Positions 5,896 through 6,548 of a stretch of 6,548 nt of DNA are shown here, piece after piece. The stretch is from Candidatus Calidifonticultor daggyaiensis. GTDB taxonomy: Bacteria > Actinomycetota > Humimicrobiia > Humimicrobiales > Humimicrobiaceae. Numbering within the stretch: the first letter of the stretch is position 1; each line of letters begins with the position of its first letter. The notes beneath the pieces were generated by a model that worked only from the letters and a program-made list of their open reading frames with translations, was not told where the DNA came from and ran no database searches. The stretch is taken from NCBI GenBank assembly GCA_015661035.1, contig JACVJA010000087.1, positions 1 through 6,548 of the forward strand. The letters are read 5' to 3'. Both the position numbers and the translations under genes were made by a program.

Positions 5896-5940
5896 TATAA
5901 TTTATAACTAAAATTAAATTAATTACAATCTAGATTGTAA
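5896..5940 (+). promoter_or_regulatory. TATAAT box and perfect 18-bp palindromic operator-like site upstream of araG
   Basis: TTACAATCTAGATTGTAA at 5923-5940 reads the same on both strands over 18 bases, as expected for a site bound by a dimeric regulator. A perfect TATAAT at 5896-5901 lies 21 bases upstream, though only a poor -35 (TTAGTA, 5872-5877) precedes it. If this is the promoter, the palindrome falls just after the start of transcription, where a repressor would block elongation. It ends 43 bases before the araG ATG. The centre is TCTAGA, not the CG of typical LacI-family sites, and it is not the Bacillus AraR consensus as I recall it. Confidence 0.5.
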
Positions 5941-5983
5941 AAGTTTAAAAATTTTAATTTATAAACTTGGGGGTTTTATTTTT

Positions 5984-6548
5984 ATGCATCATAATAATGG
6001 AAATTTGTTAGAAATGAAAAATATATCCAAGTATTTCCCAGGAGTACAAGCTTTAAAAAATGTTAATTTTAACCTAAAATCTGGGGAAATACATGCTTTA
6101 GTTGGTGAAAATGGTGCAGGAAAGTCAACTTTAATTAAAATATTATGTGGAGTTTATCAAAAAGATAGCGGTGATATATTTTTAAATGGTAAACCTATAA
6201 AAATTACGGATGTTAATTCAGCAAGACACTATGGTATAACTTTTGTTCCCCAAGAAATAGAATTAATGAACGGCTTCAATGTAGCTGAAAATATATATGT
6301 TGGAAGGTACCCAAGCAAGTTTGGTTTTATTAAATGGAAAGAATTGTATGAGGAAACAAATAAAATCAAAGAATTATTTGGTGGATCAATTACAAATATC
6401 GACAATAATATACTCGCTGAAGAATTAACAATTGCAAGTAAGCAAATTATTGAAATTTTAAAAGTTTTAGCACTTAACATGAAAATTGTCTGTATGGATG
6501 AACCTACATCGTCTCTAACTAGGGAAGAAACCGAAAGGTTGTTTAATT
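5984..6548 (+). CDS. araG: Sugar ABC transporter ATP-binding protein, AraG/MglA/RbsA family (3' end outside window)
   Basis: Cytoplasmic ATPase that powers the sugar importer. 188 codons are visible from ATG 5984 before the sequence ends, more than a third of the usual ~500-residue two-domain protein, so this is the first nucleotide-binding domain. Visible are YFPGVQALKNVNF (17-29), Walker A GENGAGKST (41-49), the Q-loop VPQE (88-91), AENIYVG (101-107), a divergent ABC signature LTIASKQIIEI (148-158, where LSxGQ is usual) and Walker B IVCMDEPTSSLT (168-179) with catalytic Glu173. GGGGG at 5969-5973 is a plausible ribosome binding site, 10 bases before the ATG. The family is certain from the motifs; the araG name rests on the neighbouring arabinose genes, since mglA and rbsA products look alike over this stretch. 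Confidence 0.9.
   Translation, partial: MHHNNGNLLEMKNISKYFPGVQALKNVNFNLKSGEIHALVGENGAGKSTLIKILCGVYQKDSGDIFLNGKPIKITDVNSARHYGITFVPQEIELMNGFNVAENIYVGRYPSKFGFIKWKELYEETNKIKELFGGSITNIDNNILAEELTIASKQIIEILKVLALNMKIVCMDEPTSSLTREETERLFN

Larger units (their letters stand above)
5633..5983. other. 351-base AT-rich intergenic region between araF and araG with several repeats
   Basis: No gene is seen. In order it holds a 10-bp inverted repeat (5681-5722), a slightly less AT-rich patch with TGCTTAGCA (5742-5750), an AGTTTAGTAT copy (5762-5771), a run of alternating AT (5771-5790), a 16-base tandem repeat (5793-5830), a TATAAT box at 5896-5901, and an 18-bp palindrome (5923-5940). The gap is unusually long between partner genes of one ABC importer and suggests a separate promoter for the ATPase gene. 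Confidence 0.7.

Noticed and set aside
6229..6480. Reverse-strand open frame of 83 codons
   Set aside because: Shadow of the ABC ATPase gene, whose Walker and Q-loop motifs are on the + strand.

Overview
The window carries most of an L-arabinose uptake and catabolism locus, all on the + strand, from a very AT-rich bacterium (GC about 30% by eye). In order it holds: the C-terminal part of ribulokinase (araB), L-ribulose-5-phosphate 4-epimerase (araD), a uroporphyrinogen-decarboxylase-superfamily protein that is not HemE, a sugar ABC permease (araH-like), a substrate-binding lipoprotein (araF-like), and the start of the sugar ABC ATPase (araG-like), which runs off the right edge. No arabinose isomerase (araA) or regulator gene is visible; they may lie outside the window.

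The expected pathway is as follows. AraF captures the pentose outside the membrane, AraH and AraG import it, an isomerase outside the window makes L-ribulose, AraB phosphorylates it, and AraD converts L-ribulose-5-P to D-xylulose-5-P. The odd member is the URO-D/MtaA-like protein at 1698-2957. It has no known role in arabinose breakdown, yet it sits 68 bases after araD with a good ribosome binding site.

The genes are separated by long AT-rich gaps rather than packed tightly: 154, 68, 378, 236 and 351 bases. Several gaps carry regulatory-looking structure. A near-consensus sigma-70-type promoter (TTGACA-17-TAAAAT) lies 175 bases before araH, with a tandem TTACATAGT repeat upstream of it. A perfect 18-bp palindrome and a tandem 16-bp repeat precede the ATPase gene. 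The 10-mer AGTTTAGTAT occurs once in each of three gaps. These suggest that catabolism and transport genes are several separately controlled transcription units, perhaps under one regulator.

The taxon cannot be fixed from this window. Low GC, TGA used as a stop, a lipoprotein binding protein with a Thr/Ala/Glu linker, and URO-D-like genes in sugar loci all suit an anaerobic low-GC lineage (for example Bacillota, Atribacterota or similar). This is only a suggestion. No tRNA, rRNA, CRISPR or mobile element was seen.
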